The position numbers and the translations under genes are program-made. The notes beneath the pieces were generated by a model that searched no databases, was not told the DNA's origin, and was given only the letters and a program-made list of their open reading frames with translations. A stretch of 64,000 nt of DNA from Pseudobacter sp. (GTDB lineage Bacteria > Bacteroidota > Bacteroidia > Chitinophagales > Chitinophagaceae). Below are positions 54,017 through 61,978 of this stretch, in pieces. The DNA is taken from positions 62,001 to 126,000 of the forward strand of contig JAFIGX010000003.1 in NCBI GenBank assembly GCA_017849455.1, read 5' to 3'. The number at the start of each line of letters is the position of its first letter. Within the stretch, counting starts at the first letter, position 1.

Positions 54017-55025
54017 AACCAAGCAACCCCTTCTTCACCAAATACTCCGCGATCTGCACTGCATTGGTAGCAGCACCTTTGCGCAGGTTATCACTCACGA
54101 TCCACATATTGAGGGTATTGGGCTGGGTCTCGTCGCGGCGCAGACGGCCAACAAATACTTCATCTCTTTCATGGGCATCTTTCGGCATCGGGTATTGCTG
54201 GGTAGACGGATCATCCACAACAATGATACCGGGCGCATCCTTCAATAATTGGGCAACTTCTTTCAGATCGAAGTCTTTGGAGAATTCAACATTCACGCTT
54301 TCGCTATGGCCGCCCATCACAGGGATACGGACGGTGGTGGAGGTAACACGGATGGAATCATCGCGCATGATCTTCTTCGTCTCGTTCACCATTTTCATCT
54401 CTTCCTTGGTATAGCCATTATCGAGGAACACGTCGATCTGGGGGATCACGTTCAGGTCGATCGGGTATTTGTATGCCATAGGATATTCGCCATTACTGCC
54501 TTTAACGGCTTTATCGCGCTCGCCCATCAGTTGGTCCACCGCTTTCTTGCCGGTACCGGTAACGCTCTGGTAGGTCGAAACCACTATCCTTTTGATATTA
54601 TATTTCTTGTGAAGGGGGTTCAATGCCACCACCATCTGGATGGTGGAGCAATTGGGGTTGGCAATGATCTTATCGTCTTTGCCCAGGGCATCGGCATTGA
54701 TCTCCGGCACTACCAGTTTCTTGGTGGGGTCCATGCGCCAGGCGGAAGAATTATCGACCACGGTGATGCCGGCCTCTGCGAATTTGGGGGCCCATTCCAA
54801 TGAAGTGCTGCCGCCGGCTGAAAAGAGCGCCACGTCAGGCTTTGCGGCAATGGCGTCCGTCATGCTAACGACCTTGTATTTCTTTCCCTTGTATTCAACT
54901 TCTTTACCTACTGATTTTTCAGAGGCTACGGGGAGTAATTCGGTAACGGGAAAATTCCGTTCAGCCAGTACCTGTAACATTTTGGTGCCAACCAGTCCGG
55001 TGGCGCCCACTACTGCAACTTTCAT
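54015..55025 (-). CDS. asd: Aspartate-semialdehyde dehydrogenase
   Basis: NADP-dependent enzyme reducing aspartyl phosphate to aspartate semialdehyde, the branch point to lysine, threonine, methionine and isoleucine. 336 aa. Rossmann start VAVVGATGLVGTKMLQVLAE, SAGGSTSLEWAPKFAEAG, VDNSSAWRMD, catalytic Cys in NPNCSTIQM (about 127), and RIPVMGGHSESVNVEF carrying the substrate-binding His. Complete. Preceded by a leader that appears to hold a ribosome-mediated attenuator (leader peptide 55125-55196, terminator 55067-55093). Confidence 0.97.
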   Translation of the reverse strand: MKVAVVGATGLVGTKMLQVLAERNFPVTELLPVASEKSVGKEVEYKGKKYKVVSMTDAIAAKPDVALFSAGGSTSLEWAPKFAEAGITVVDNSSAWRMDPTKKLVVPEINADALGKDDKIIANPNCSTIQMVVALNPLHKKYNIKRIVVSTYQSVTGTGKKAVDQLMGERDKAVKGSNGEYPMAYKYPIDLNVIPQIDVFLDNGYTKEEMKMVNETKKIMRDDSIRVTSTTVRIPVMGGHSESVNVEFSKDFDLKEVAQLLKDAPGIIVVDDPSTQQYPMPKDAHERDEVFVGRLRRDETQPNTLNMWIVSDNLRKGAATNAVQIAEYLVKKGLLG

Positions 55026-55066
55026 TGGTGTAATTGCTTGTTTATGGTTTATAAATATGGATCAAT

Positions 55067-55093
55067 AAAAAAGCCTTCCTCTTACGGGAAGGC
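55067..55093 (-). terminator. Attenuator terminator of asd
   Basis: On the minus strand GCCTTCC (55093-55087) pairs with GGAAGGC (55079-55073) around a 7-nt loop, followed by six U residues (55072-55067), only 42 bp before the asd ATG. No minus-strand gene lies upstream for it to terminate except the leader peptide, so it is read as an attenuator. A competing pairing joins its 5' strand (CCTTCCC, 55092-55086) to GGGAAGG (55135-55129) at the end of the leader peptide. Confidence 0.8.
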
Positions 55094-55124
55094 CTTCGAA
55101 TATTTTTGACATACAATACTGTCC

Positions 55125-55196
55125 TCAACCTTCCCTGAATATGGGATGTTTCTTGGTGCGCTTTGTATGTTTCATCATTGTTGTCATCACGGGCAT
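55125..55196 (-). CDS. asd leader peptide (Met/Thr/Lys-rich)
   Basis: A 23-codon ORF in the asd leader starting MPVMTTMMKHTKRTKK and ending in HPIFREG. Four Met, four Thr and four Lys codons, the end products derived from aspartate semialdehyde, are crowded in the first 16 residues, as expected of a regulatory leader peptide. Its last codons and stop overlap the GGGAAGG antiterminator strand. A ribosome reaching the stop would block the antiterminator and favour the terminator; stalling at Met/Thr/Lys codons would do the reverse. Translation may start at the fourth codon (55187), since a -7 box ends right at the first ATG. Identity is inferred from composition and context. Confidence 0.7.
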   Translation of the reverse strand: MPVMTTMMKHTKRTKKHPIFREG

Positions 55197-55227
55197 CAAA
55201 AATAGGTAGCAAACAACATCTTCCCAA
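55197..55227 (-). promoter_or_regulatory. asd leader promoter
   Basis: Reading on the minus strand: TTG (55227-55225), 20 nt, TATTTTTG (55204-55197), a match to the Bacteroidota consensus. The -7 box directly abuts the leader-peptide ATG, giving an extremely short or absent untranslated region. Confidence 0.65.
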
Positions 55228-55267
55228 ATTTATTTTCGGTATATGCAGAGGCTCGGAGGGTTGGTTT

Positions 55268-55615
55268 GCCACGAAGGCACTAAGGCGCGAAGGAAATAAG
55301 GGTTGGAAGGGGGAAAGGTTGAGAAGGTCCATACTGCACTCAATGATATGATAGTCGTTAATGTACCGAATCATTGAGCAGCAACTGGTAGTTCGGTGCG
55401 AGGAAGGCACAAAGAGACCCAAACCGGTTTGGGGCACCAACATGGGGCTGGTGGCTTCAGCCACCTCCGTGCCTTTCCTGCAAGGTATCAAATTCTTTTT
55501 GATGCCTGATCTATCAAACCCAGATACCAATAATCATAAAGCAACCTGATCCATACTTTCATTTGCATTCCCAATCTCAACCCTTATTTCCTTCGCGCCT
55601 TAGTGTCTTCGTGGC
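55268..55615. repeat. Family E nested palindrome, 348 bp
   Basis: Outer 38-nt arms at 55268-55305 and 55578-55615 are inverted and match at 37 of 38 positions. Each is built from 8-mers (CCACGAAG, GCACTAAG, GCGCGAAG, GAAATAAG). Nested inside are further inverted pairs: GGTTGAGA/TCTCAACC, TCAATGAT/ATCATTGA and GGAAGGCAC/GTGCCTTTCC. No ORF of note in the interior. CCACGAAGGCAC-type strings are known to me as scattered intergenic repeats in environmental bacterial genomes. Confidence 0.85.
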
Positions 55616-55724
55616 CAATAAAGACCACCCCCGGGCACTCCTAAATTATTTTTCTCACATAAAACTATCGTTTATGTATATACGTATATTAGTAACTATT
55701 ACCAATACACTAAATTACTAACTA
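55616..55724. other. Upstream region of lamin-tail gene
   Basis: AT-rich region with the short palindrome TATATACGTATA (about 55676-55687) before the lamin-tail gene. No clear consensus promoter. Confidence 0.3.
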
Positions 55725-57446
55725 ATGCCAAAAATCCCCCTCCTGCTCCTTTATTATATGCTGGCAAGCTGTTTGTATTTGCCGGCACAGCCTATTCAAC
55801 GGTTCGACGTGGTGATCCACGAATTAATGCCTGATCCTGATCCGGTGGTAGGGTTGCCGGCATCCGAGTTCGTTGAACTGAAGAATATATCTGCTGCAAC
55901 GATCGATCTGCGGGGATGGGCGCTCAGTGATGGGAGCAGTACGGCCAGGATCGGCATCTCCTTCCTGTTGGCGCCCGGGGCACTGGTGATCATCTGTTCC
56001 GCTGGTGCAGCACCTGCTTTCCGGCCCTTCGGGCCGGTGATCGGCGTCTCCAATTTTCCTTCTCTCGGCAATGAGAAAGATACTGTCCGCCTGCTGGGCC
56101 CATCCGGGAATATCGTCCATGCAGTAGCCTACAACAGCCAGTGGTACAGGAATGATGTGAAAAGCAACGGGGGCTGGAGCCTTGAAATGATCGATGCCCA
56201 TCAGCCCTGTCAGGGTAGCAGTAACTGGAAAGCCAGTACCGATCCATCGGGTGGCACGCCGGGCAGGAATAATGCTGTGGAAGCATTGAACCCCGATGAA
56301 ATGCCGCCCGCCCTGCTCGATACTTATTCAATCGACAGCTTAACGATCATTGCCCGGTTCGATGAACCGGTGGACAGTACCCTCGCTACGCAGGTATCGA
56401 ACTATACCATCGGACCGGAGATAGGCCACCCCATCGAAGCCATTCCCCTGCCACCATTGTTCCAGGAAGTATTGCTCAAATTGCCGAAGCACTTGCAGCA
56501 AAAAAGCGTATATAGCCTGAATATCCGATCGCTCACCGATTGCGCCGGCAATCCTATCGGTATCCGTCATAGCGTCAAGGCAGGACTGGCGTCTGCTGCC
56601 GGCCCTGCAACAATCGTATTCAATGAAATACTGTTCAATCCCCCACCCGGCGGGGACGATTACCTTGAACTGTTCAACCGTGGTCCATCGGTCATCGACC
56701 TTCAGCAATTGTATATCGCCAACAGATCGCCTGCCGGGAACCTCAGCAATCTCAGGGTATTGAACCTTTCACCGCAGCTATTCTTTCCCGGCGAGTACTT
56801 CGTCTTTACGGCCAATGCACGCTGGTTGCGGCAACAGTTCCTGCTCCCTGCCACCGAAAATATCATAGAGCTTTCCGGCCTGCCTTCCATGCCGGATGAC
56901 CGCGGAGCGATCGTACTCGCCAATACAACAGGAGAGATCATCGATGAACTGCACTATCAAAAACAATGGCATTTTCCATTGATCGCCCATGAAGAGGGGG
57001 TTGCCCTGGAGCGCATCGATCCTAATCAACCCACGCAGCAGGCGGCCAACTGGACCTCCGCTGCTGCTACCACGGGCTATGGCACGCCGGGTTACAGGAA
57101 CTCGCAATACAGGGCCGCACAGTCATCCAATTCGTCGGTCAGCCTTCATCCCACCGTCTTCTCACCAGATAACGACGGGCAGGATGACTTTACTTTTCTC
57201 CAATACCGGTTAGCCTCTCCCGGTCAGATGGGCACTATAACGGTGTTCGACATACGCGGCTATCCTGTCCGCTATCTCGCAAAGAATGTATTACTGAGCA
57301 GTAGCGGGCAATTCCGATGGGACGGGCTCGATGAGCAAGGCAGTCCGCTCCCCATGGGCCCATATATAGTATATGTGCAGATCTTCGATCTGCAGGGACG
57401 GGTGACCAGATTAAAAAAGGTAGTGATCCTGGTAAAAAAAAGATGA
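55725..57446 (+). CDS. Secreted lamin-tail domain protein
   Basis: 573-aa extracellular protein. Signal peptide (MPKIPLLLLYYMLASCLYLP), first lamin-tail domain (about 28-150; VVIHELMPDPDPVVGLPASE, FVELKNISAATIDLRGWALS), an Ig-like segment (about 190-285), second lamin-tail domain (about 298-450; IVFNEILFNPPPGGDDYLEL, VLANTTGEIIDELHYQKQWH) and a C-terminal FlgD/gliding-motility-like module (PTVFSPDNDGQDDFTFL, WDGLDEQGSPLPMGPYIVYV, KKVVILVKKR), typical of T9SS type B cargo. Probably surface-exposed; the ligand is unknown. Confidence 0.85.
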   Translation: MPKIPLLLLYYMLASCLYLPAQPIQRFDVVIHELMPDPDPVVGLPASEFVELKNISAATIDLRGWALSDGSSTARIGISFLLAPGALVIICSAGAAPAFRPFGPVIGVSNFPSLGNEKDTVRLLGPSGNIVHAVAYNSQWYRNDVKSNGGWSLEMIDAHQPCQGSSNWKASTDPSGGTPGRNNAVEALNPDEMPPALLDTYSIDSLTIIARFDEPVDSTLATQVSNYTIGPEIGHPIEAIPLPPLFQEVLLKLPKHLQQKSVYSLNIRSLTDCAGNPIGIRHSVKAGLASAAGPATIVFNEILFNPPPGGDDYLELFNRGPSVIDLQQLYIANRSPAGNLSNLRVLNLSPQLFFPGEYFVFTANARWLRQQFLLPATENIIELSGLPSMPDDRGAIVLANTTGEIIDELHYQKQWHFPLIAHEEGVALERIDPNQPTQQAANWTSAAATTGYGTPGYRNSQYRAAQSSNSSVSLHPTVFSPDNDGQDDFTFLQYRLASPGQMGTITVFDIRGYPVRYLAKNVLLSSSGQFRWDGLDEQGSPLPMGPYIVYVQIFDLQGRVTRLKKVVILVKKR

Positions 57447-57468
57447 CCATGATCAGGCGATCATGGTC
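57445..57468 (-). terminator. Terminator of the PfkB-family gene
   Basis: GACCATGATC and GATCATGGTC form a perfect 10-bp stem with a 4-nt loop. On the minus strand it is followed by ATC and a T-run, so it terminates the kinase transcript. It overlaps the stop codon of the convergent lamin-tail gene. Confidence 0.8.
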
Positions 57469-57508
57469 AGGCAGTTTTGGGTATATTGACATAGTTCGAC
57501 AGATACTA

Positions 57509-58432
57509 TCAAACCAGCTCGATATCGAAATTCACCAGGTCCACAAATTCCTGTATCCTGTTAGCGATATCGGCCTTGGTGATCTCTTTCAATCGCTGAG
57601 GGCCGAATTTCTCCACGCAGAAAGAGGCCATGGCCGATCCTACGATGATGCCAGTTTTCATATTGTCGAAGGAAATGTCTTTCGTGCGGGCGATATGACC
57701 GATAAAGCCCCCGGCGAAGGTATCGCCGGCGCCGGTAGGATCGAACACTTCTTCCAGTGGAAGGGCAGGCGCAAAGAATACTTTGTCTTCATGGAAAAGT
57801 AAGGCTCCGTGTTCGCCTTTTTTGATGATGAGGTATTTGGGACCCATTTTGAGGATGGCCTTGGCAGCCTTCACCAGGGAAAACTGGGCGCTCAACTGGC
57901 GGGCTTCGCTGTCATTGATCATGAGCACATCTACCATCTTCAAAACACTTTCAAGCTCGGGCATGGAACTTTCCATCCAGAAGTTCATAGTGTCCATTAC
58001 AATGAGTTTGGGGCGCTGCTTCATCTGTTCGATCACTTTTTTCTGGATCAGCGGGTGCAGGTTGCCCAGCATCAGGAACTCCGTGTCCTGGTAGGAGGCG
58101 GGCAATACCGGATCGAAATCTGCCAATACGTTGAGGTCCGTGACCAGTGTATCCCTGGAATTCATATCCAAATGATAACGGCCGCTCCAGAAAAAGGACT
58201 TTTTATTGGGCACTCTTACTACGCCTTCCATCGTAACGCCTCTTTTTTCCAGGGCTTCCAGCTCTTCCTCCGGGAAATCGTACCCGATGATGGACACCTG
58301 CTGAATGGGCTGAACGAAATTGCTGGCCGCATAAGTCACGTATGTGGCGGATCCACCAATGATCTGGTCTACTTTACCAAACGGCGTTTCAATAGCATCA
58401 AAGGCCATCGTGCCTACAACGATCAATGACAT
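57509..58432 (-). CDS. PfkB-family carbohydrate/nucleoside kinase
   Basis: Ribokinase-like sugar or nucleoside kinase, 307 aa. N-terminal VVGTMAFDAIETPFGKVDQI and IIGGSATYVTYAASNF, and the C-terminal signature DPTGAGDTFAGGFIGHIA with the catalytic Asp (GAGD) and anion hole. NDSEAR near residue 195 is the usual ribokinase-fold string. The substrate cannot be told from sequence. Divergent from tetR, with a TACGTTTG -7-like box on the minus strand at about 58497-58504. Confidence 0.9.
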   Translation of the reverse strand: MSLIVVGTMAFDAIETPFGKVDQIIGGSATYVTYAASNFVQPIQQVSIIGYDFPEEELEALEKRGVTMEGVVRVPNKKSFFWSGRYHLDMNSRDTLVTDLNVLADFDPVLPASYQDTEFLMLGNLHPLIQKKVIEQMKQRPKLIVMDTMNFWMESSMPELESVLKMVDVLMINDSEARQLSAQFSLVKAAKAILKMGPKYLIIKKGEHGALLFHEDKVFFAPALPLEEVFDPTGAGDTFAGGFIGHIARTKDISFDNMKTGIIVGSAMASFCVEKFGPQRLKEITKADIANRIQEFVDLVNFDIELV

Positions 58433-58673
58433 AAGTTAATTTGATATTTGAGAATGTTGTTGGTCCTGCCCTGATTAGGGTCAGATGAAAAATTTTGCAA
58501 ACGTACAGGAAATTATCCTAATTCTATATCGCGCTATTTCCAGACAAACGACCAACCACCTACAACAAACCATCCGCTCCCGTTAGCAGAAATCTTAATT
58601 CTTTTTGTAACTTCCTGCAGATTTTTCCCTAACAGACGTTAGTTTTATTTAACTTTGATCCCTCTTTCAAACT
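58433..58673. promoter_or_regulatory. pfkB/tetR divergent region with candidate operator
   Basis: 241 bp. Upstream of tetR, TAACTTTG (58650-58657) fits the -7 box. The inverted repeat CTAAC-AGAC-GTTAG (58629-58642) lies just before it and is a candidate TetR operator; a further GTTAG half-site is at about 58585. No promoter-spaced TTG is seen for either box. Confidence 0.35.
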
Positions 58674-59267
58674 ATGGCAAAAATTAAAAGTAACCGGACC
58701 AGCACACGCAAGGACATCATCGTGGCCAAAGCCGCGAAACTGTTCCGGGAAAAAGGATACAGCGCCACTTCCATGCGCGACCTCGCAGAGCATGTAGGCG
58801 TAGAGGCCGCCAGCCTGTACAACCATATCAGCTCCAAAGCCGAGATCCTGCAGGATATCTGCTTCCGCGTAGCCACCAAGTTCGTACTGTTCATTGAAGA
58901 GATCGACGCCAGCAACCGGTCTGCCCTGGACAAGATCGAGGCCATCCTCCGCTTCCATATCCGGCAGATGATCGAAAACTATGAAGAAGTATATGTGAGC
59001 GACCGGGAATGGAAACACCTCACCGATCCCTATCTCTCCAATATGCAAAGCCAGCGCCGGGCTTACCGCCAGCGCATGGGCTCCATCATCGAAGAAGGGA
59101 TGCGCAGGGGAGAGATCAAACCCATCGACGCCAGCACTGCCGTCCTGATCATGCTGCACGCCGTAAGCGGAATAGAATCCTGGCATCGCAGCAAGAGAAA
59201 GATCGAGGGCGATAAGCTCGAAGATAATATGGTCAAGATCCTGGTAGGAGGTCTCAAACAATCATAA
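58674..59267 (+). CDS. TetR/AcrR-family regulator
   Basis: 197-aa repressor with an N-terminal HTH (about 12-58; TRKDIIVAKAAKLFREKGYS, ATSMRDLAEHVGVEAASLYN, HISSKAEILQDI) and a helical ligand domain (to about 190; FVLFIEEIDASNRSALDKIE, YVSDREWKHLTDPYLSNM). The C-terminal part resembles regulators of phenylacetate or fatty-acyl-CoA degradation. The downstream gene, 27 bp away, is a PaaE-like reductase, which supports that. Likely autoregulated via the CTAAC-N4-GTTAG site. Confidence 0.9.
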   Translation: MAKIKSNRTSTRKDIIVAKAAKLFREKGYSATSMRDLAEHVGVEAASLYNHISSKAEILQDICFRVATKFVLFIEEIDASNRSALDKIEAILRFHIRQMIENYEEVYVSDREWKHLTDPYLSNMQSQRRAYRQRMGSIIEEGMRRGEIKPIDASTAVLIMLHAVSGIESWHRSKRKIEGDKLEDNMVKILVGGLKQS

Positions 59268-59294
59268 TCATTCACCAAGCATCACCGCTTCCCC

Positions 59295-60380
59295 GTGGCC
59301 ACACATTTTCATAAATTAACGATCAGGGATATCCGAAAAGAAACAGCAGAATGTATTTCAGTGGTTTTCGATATCCCGGAAGAATTGCAGGAGGTTTACC
59401 GGTTCAGGCATGGACAGAATATTACCCTGAAATCCATCGTGAACGGGGAAGAGCTTCGACGCTCTTATTCCATTTGCAGCAGCCCGGACGATCATGAGCT
59501 ACGCGTGGCCATCAAAAAAATGGCCGACGGCCGTTTTTCTTCCTGGGCCAATGATACCCTTAAAAAAGGCGATATCGTAGAAGTATTGCCACCCACCGGT
59601 AAATTCTACACCGAGCTCGATCCTGCCCAGTCCAAAAGCTATCTCGCGTTTGCGGCCGGCAGTGGTATCACGCCCATCTTATCGATCATCAAGACCACCC
59701 TACTCACCGAGCCCCACAGCCAGTTCACGCTGGTTTACGGCAATCGCAACCGGAGCTCCATTATCTTCAAGGAACAACTGGAAGCGCTCAAGAACAGGTA
59801 TATGAACAGGTTTGCCCTGTACCATATCCTGAGCCGTGAAAAAACGGATGCCGCCATTAACCATGGCCGCATCGATCAGCAAAAATGTGTGGAGCTGAGC
59901 AAGAAGCTGATCGACCTGCAACAGGTGGATGAGATCTTCGTTTGCGGCCCCGAAGAGATGATCTTTGCCGTGAAGGACTGGCTCGAACAACAAGGCATCG
60001 AAAAAAAGAAGGTCCATTTCGAGCTGTTCACCACGCCCGGCCAGAAAACAGGCAGCGGCCCTTCATCCACAACCGCCAAAACGGAACATGCCGGGAAGAC
60101 CAGCCGTATCACCGTCAAACTGGACGGGATCGCATTCGATTTCGATCTTCCTTTCAATGGTGAACCCATCCTCGACGCAGCTTTGCAGCAGGGCGCCGAT
60201 CTGCCCTTTGCCTGCAAAGGCGGCGTTTGCGCTACCTGCCGCGCCAAACTGGTAGAAGGGCGTGTGGATATGGATACCAACTACGCCCTCGAACCCGATG
60301 AACTCGAAAAAGGTTTTATTCTCACCTGCCAGTCGCACCCACGCAGTGATAAAGTGATCGTCGATTTCGATGCGAGATAA
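59295..60380 (+). CDS. PaaE-like ferredoxin-NAD(P)H reductase
   Basis: 361-aa electron-transfer protein similar to PaaE, the reductase of the phenylacetyl-CoA epoxidase. It has an FAD domain (LRRSYSICSSPDDHELRVAI), an NAD(P)-binding part (YLAFAAGSGITPILSIIKTT, VCGPEEMIFAVKDW) and a C-terminal plant-type 2Fe-2S domain with CKGGVCATCRAKL (Cys about 306, 311, 314) and a fourth Cys in LTCQSHP. Start is GTG, coding MATHFHKLT. The oxygenase genes paaABCD are not adjacent in this window. It could also serve another monooxygenase. Confidence 0.9.
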   Translation: MATHFHKLTIRDIRKETAECISVVFDIPEELQEVYRFRHGQNITLKSIVNGEELRRSYSICSSPDDHELRVAIKKMADGRFSSWANDTLKKGDIVEVLPPTGKFYTELDPAQSKSYLAFAAGSGITPILSIIKTTLLTEPHSQFTLVYGNRNRSSIIFKEQLEALKNRYMNRFALYHILSREKTDAAINHGRIDQQKCVELSKKLIDLQQVDEIFVCGPEEMIFAVKDWLEQQGIEKKKVHFELFTTPGQKTGSGPSSTTAKTEHAGKTSRITVKLDGIAFDFDLPFNGEPILDAALQQGADLPFACKGGVCATCRAKLVEGRVDMDTNYALEPDELEKGFILTCQSHPRSDKVIVDFDAR

Positions 60381-60382
60381 GG

Positions 60383-60491
60383 CTTTAGTTGATAAGTTGA
60401 CAGGTTAACAAGTTGACAAGGGAGGCTCCGCATTACGGGTATCCCCTTGTCAACATTTCAACTTGTTAACCTGTCAACTTATCAACTAAAG
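60383..60491. repeat. Family A palindromic repeat, copy 5
   Basis: The best-preserved family A copy. The first 33 bases, from CTTTAGTTGATAAGTTGACA on, pair perfectly with the right arm. An 8-nt unit (ATTTCAAC) is present only on the right. The right end overlaps the GH30 stop codon. Lies between convergent paaE-like and GH30 genes, so a bidirectional terminator role is possible, but there is no U-tract. Confidence 0.9.
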
Positions 60492-61955
60492 CGTCAGCGT
60501 CACGATCGAATGGGGCAGGCTCGTCAGTTCCGCAGCCTTGCCACCGATCCATAAGCGATAGGGTATCTTTTCACCACTTTGGTTCATCACCACTACTGCC
60601 AGCTTCCCATCCGGGTTCAGGAAAGCCGTTGTCAACAACTGGCTCCTGCTGGAAGAGCTCACTACCCTTTTGGCGCCCGGACGAATGAATTTGGAGATAT
60701 GCCCGATATAATAGTAGGCATTCATGTAGATCAGTTGCCCTGATTTTGTATCGGCATGGATGGGCGCAAAGCAAAAATTCTTCACATGGTTCGGGCCACC
60801 GGTCTCATCGAGCAATACATTCCAGTCGGTCCACCCCACTGTTCCATTATTGAGATCATTGATCATATTACGGCCATATATCTCACCCCATTTCCAGTCA
60901 TTGACCTGGCCCATATTGAATGGCCCGTTGCAGCCTTCGGTGAACAGGAGGTTCTTACCGGGAAAACTTTCATATACGAGGCGCAGGTTGTCGAACTGTG
61001 GCTGCCCGCCTGTCCAGGTTTCATACCAGTGAAACCCGATGCCCCAGGCATATTTCGCGGCGGCAGGGTCTGAAAGCAGCGTGCTGGCCCGCTGATACAG
61101 GAGATCACGGTTATGGTCCCACGCAATGATCTTTTTCTCACCCAATCCTTCCTTTTCCAATGTGGGTCCCAGGTAGTTTTTCAGGAAATCCCTTTCTTCT
61201 TCCGCCGTATAGATGCAGGATTCCCAGATCTGCCGGGCCATTGGTTCATTCTGGATGGTCAGTCCCCATACAGGCACCCCTTCCTTCTCGTAAGCCCGGA
61301 TGAATTTCGCATAGTAATTGGCCCAGGCCTGGTAATAAGCAGGTTTTAGTTTACCGCCATACAGCATTTCGTTGTTGTCTTTCATCCAGGCCGGCGGGCT
61401 CCATGGACTGGCGAATAGCGTGAGCTTTCCTCCTGCTGCTGCCGTGGCCTGTTTGATGAATGGGATACGGTATTGCCTGTCGTGCTCCACATTGAAAGAC
61501 GCCAGGGAGGAATCCCCTTCCTTCACATAGGTATAGCTTCCGCTGGAAAAATCACAACTATGGATATTCGTTCTCGCCAATGTATAACCGATACCGCGTT
61601 GCGGATCGAAATACGCACGCAGGAATTCTTCCTGCTTGTCTTTCGGCAACTTCGCAAATGTTTCAGCGGAAGCGTCCGTCAATGCGCCGCCGAACCCCAG
61701 TACAGCCTGGAATGTGCGGGCCGGATCAACGAACACACAGGGCTGTGTTTCCAGTGGCTGCCCGAAATCGGCCAGCTTCAGCGTGTCTGTCGGTTGCAGG
61801 CGATAGGTAGTACTGCCGGCCGTGGTGTACACGATCACATTCCTGCCATCGGCTGAAAACGATGTTGTTCCCGTTGCAGGTTGTGTCGATGGGTGAGTGG
61901 TGGATTCGTTACAGGCAAGTGCGAATAACGAACCCACCAGGATCATTTTTCTCAT
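60486..61955 (-). CDS. GH30 glycosidase lipoprotein
   Basis: 489-aa lipoprotein (lipobox SLFALACNES) with the GH30 barrel: AVLGFGGALTDASAETFAKL, LFASPWSPPAWMKDNNEM, acid/base Glu in WGLTIQNEPMARQ (about 237), nucleophile Glu in LLFTEGCNGPF (about 339), and the C-terminal beta domain with MNAYYYIGHISKFIRPGAKR. GH30 members cleave glucosylceramide, beta-1,6-glucan or xylan. Together with the SusC/D pair upstream a beta-glucan target is plausible, but subfamily was not determined. Confidence 0.9.
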   Translation of the reverse strand: MRKMILVGSLFALACNESTTHPSTQPATGTTSFSADGRNVIVYTTAGSTTYRLQPTDTLKLADFGQPLETQPCVFVDPARTFQAVLGFGGALTDASAETFAKLPKDKQEEFLRAYFDPQRGIGYTLARTNIHSCDFSSGSYTYVKEGDSSLASFNVEHDRQYRIPFIKQATAAAGGKLTLFASPWSPPAWMKDNNEMLYGGKLKPAYYQAWANYYAKFIRAYEKEGVPVWGLTIQNEPMARQIWESCIYTAEEERDFLKNYLGPTLEKEGLGEKKIIAWDHNRDLLYQRASTLLSDPAAAKYAWGIGFHWYETWTGGQPQFDNLRLVYESFPGKNLLFTEGCNGPFNMGQVNDWKWGEIYGRNMINDLNNGTVGWTDWNVLLDETGGPNHVKNFCFAPIHADTKSGQLIYMNAYYYIGHISKFIRPGAKRVVSSSSRSQLLTTAFLNPDGKLAVVVMNQSGEKIPYRLWIGGKAAELTSLPHSIVTLTL

Positions 61956-61978
61956 TATCAGTAATTGATTTGTCTTTT

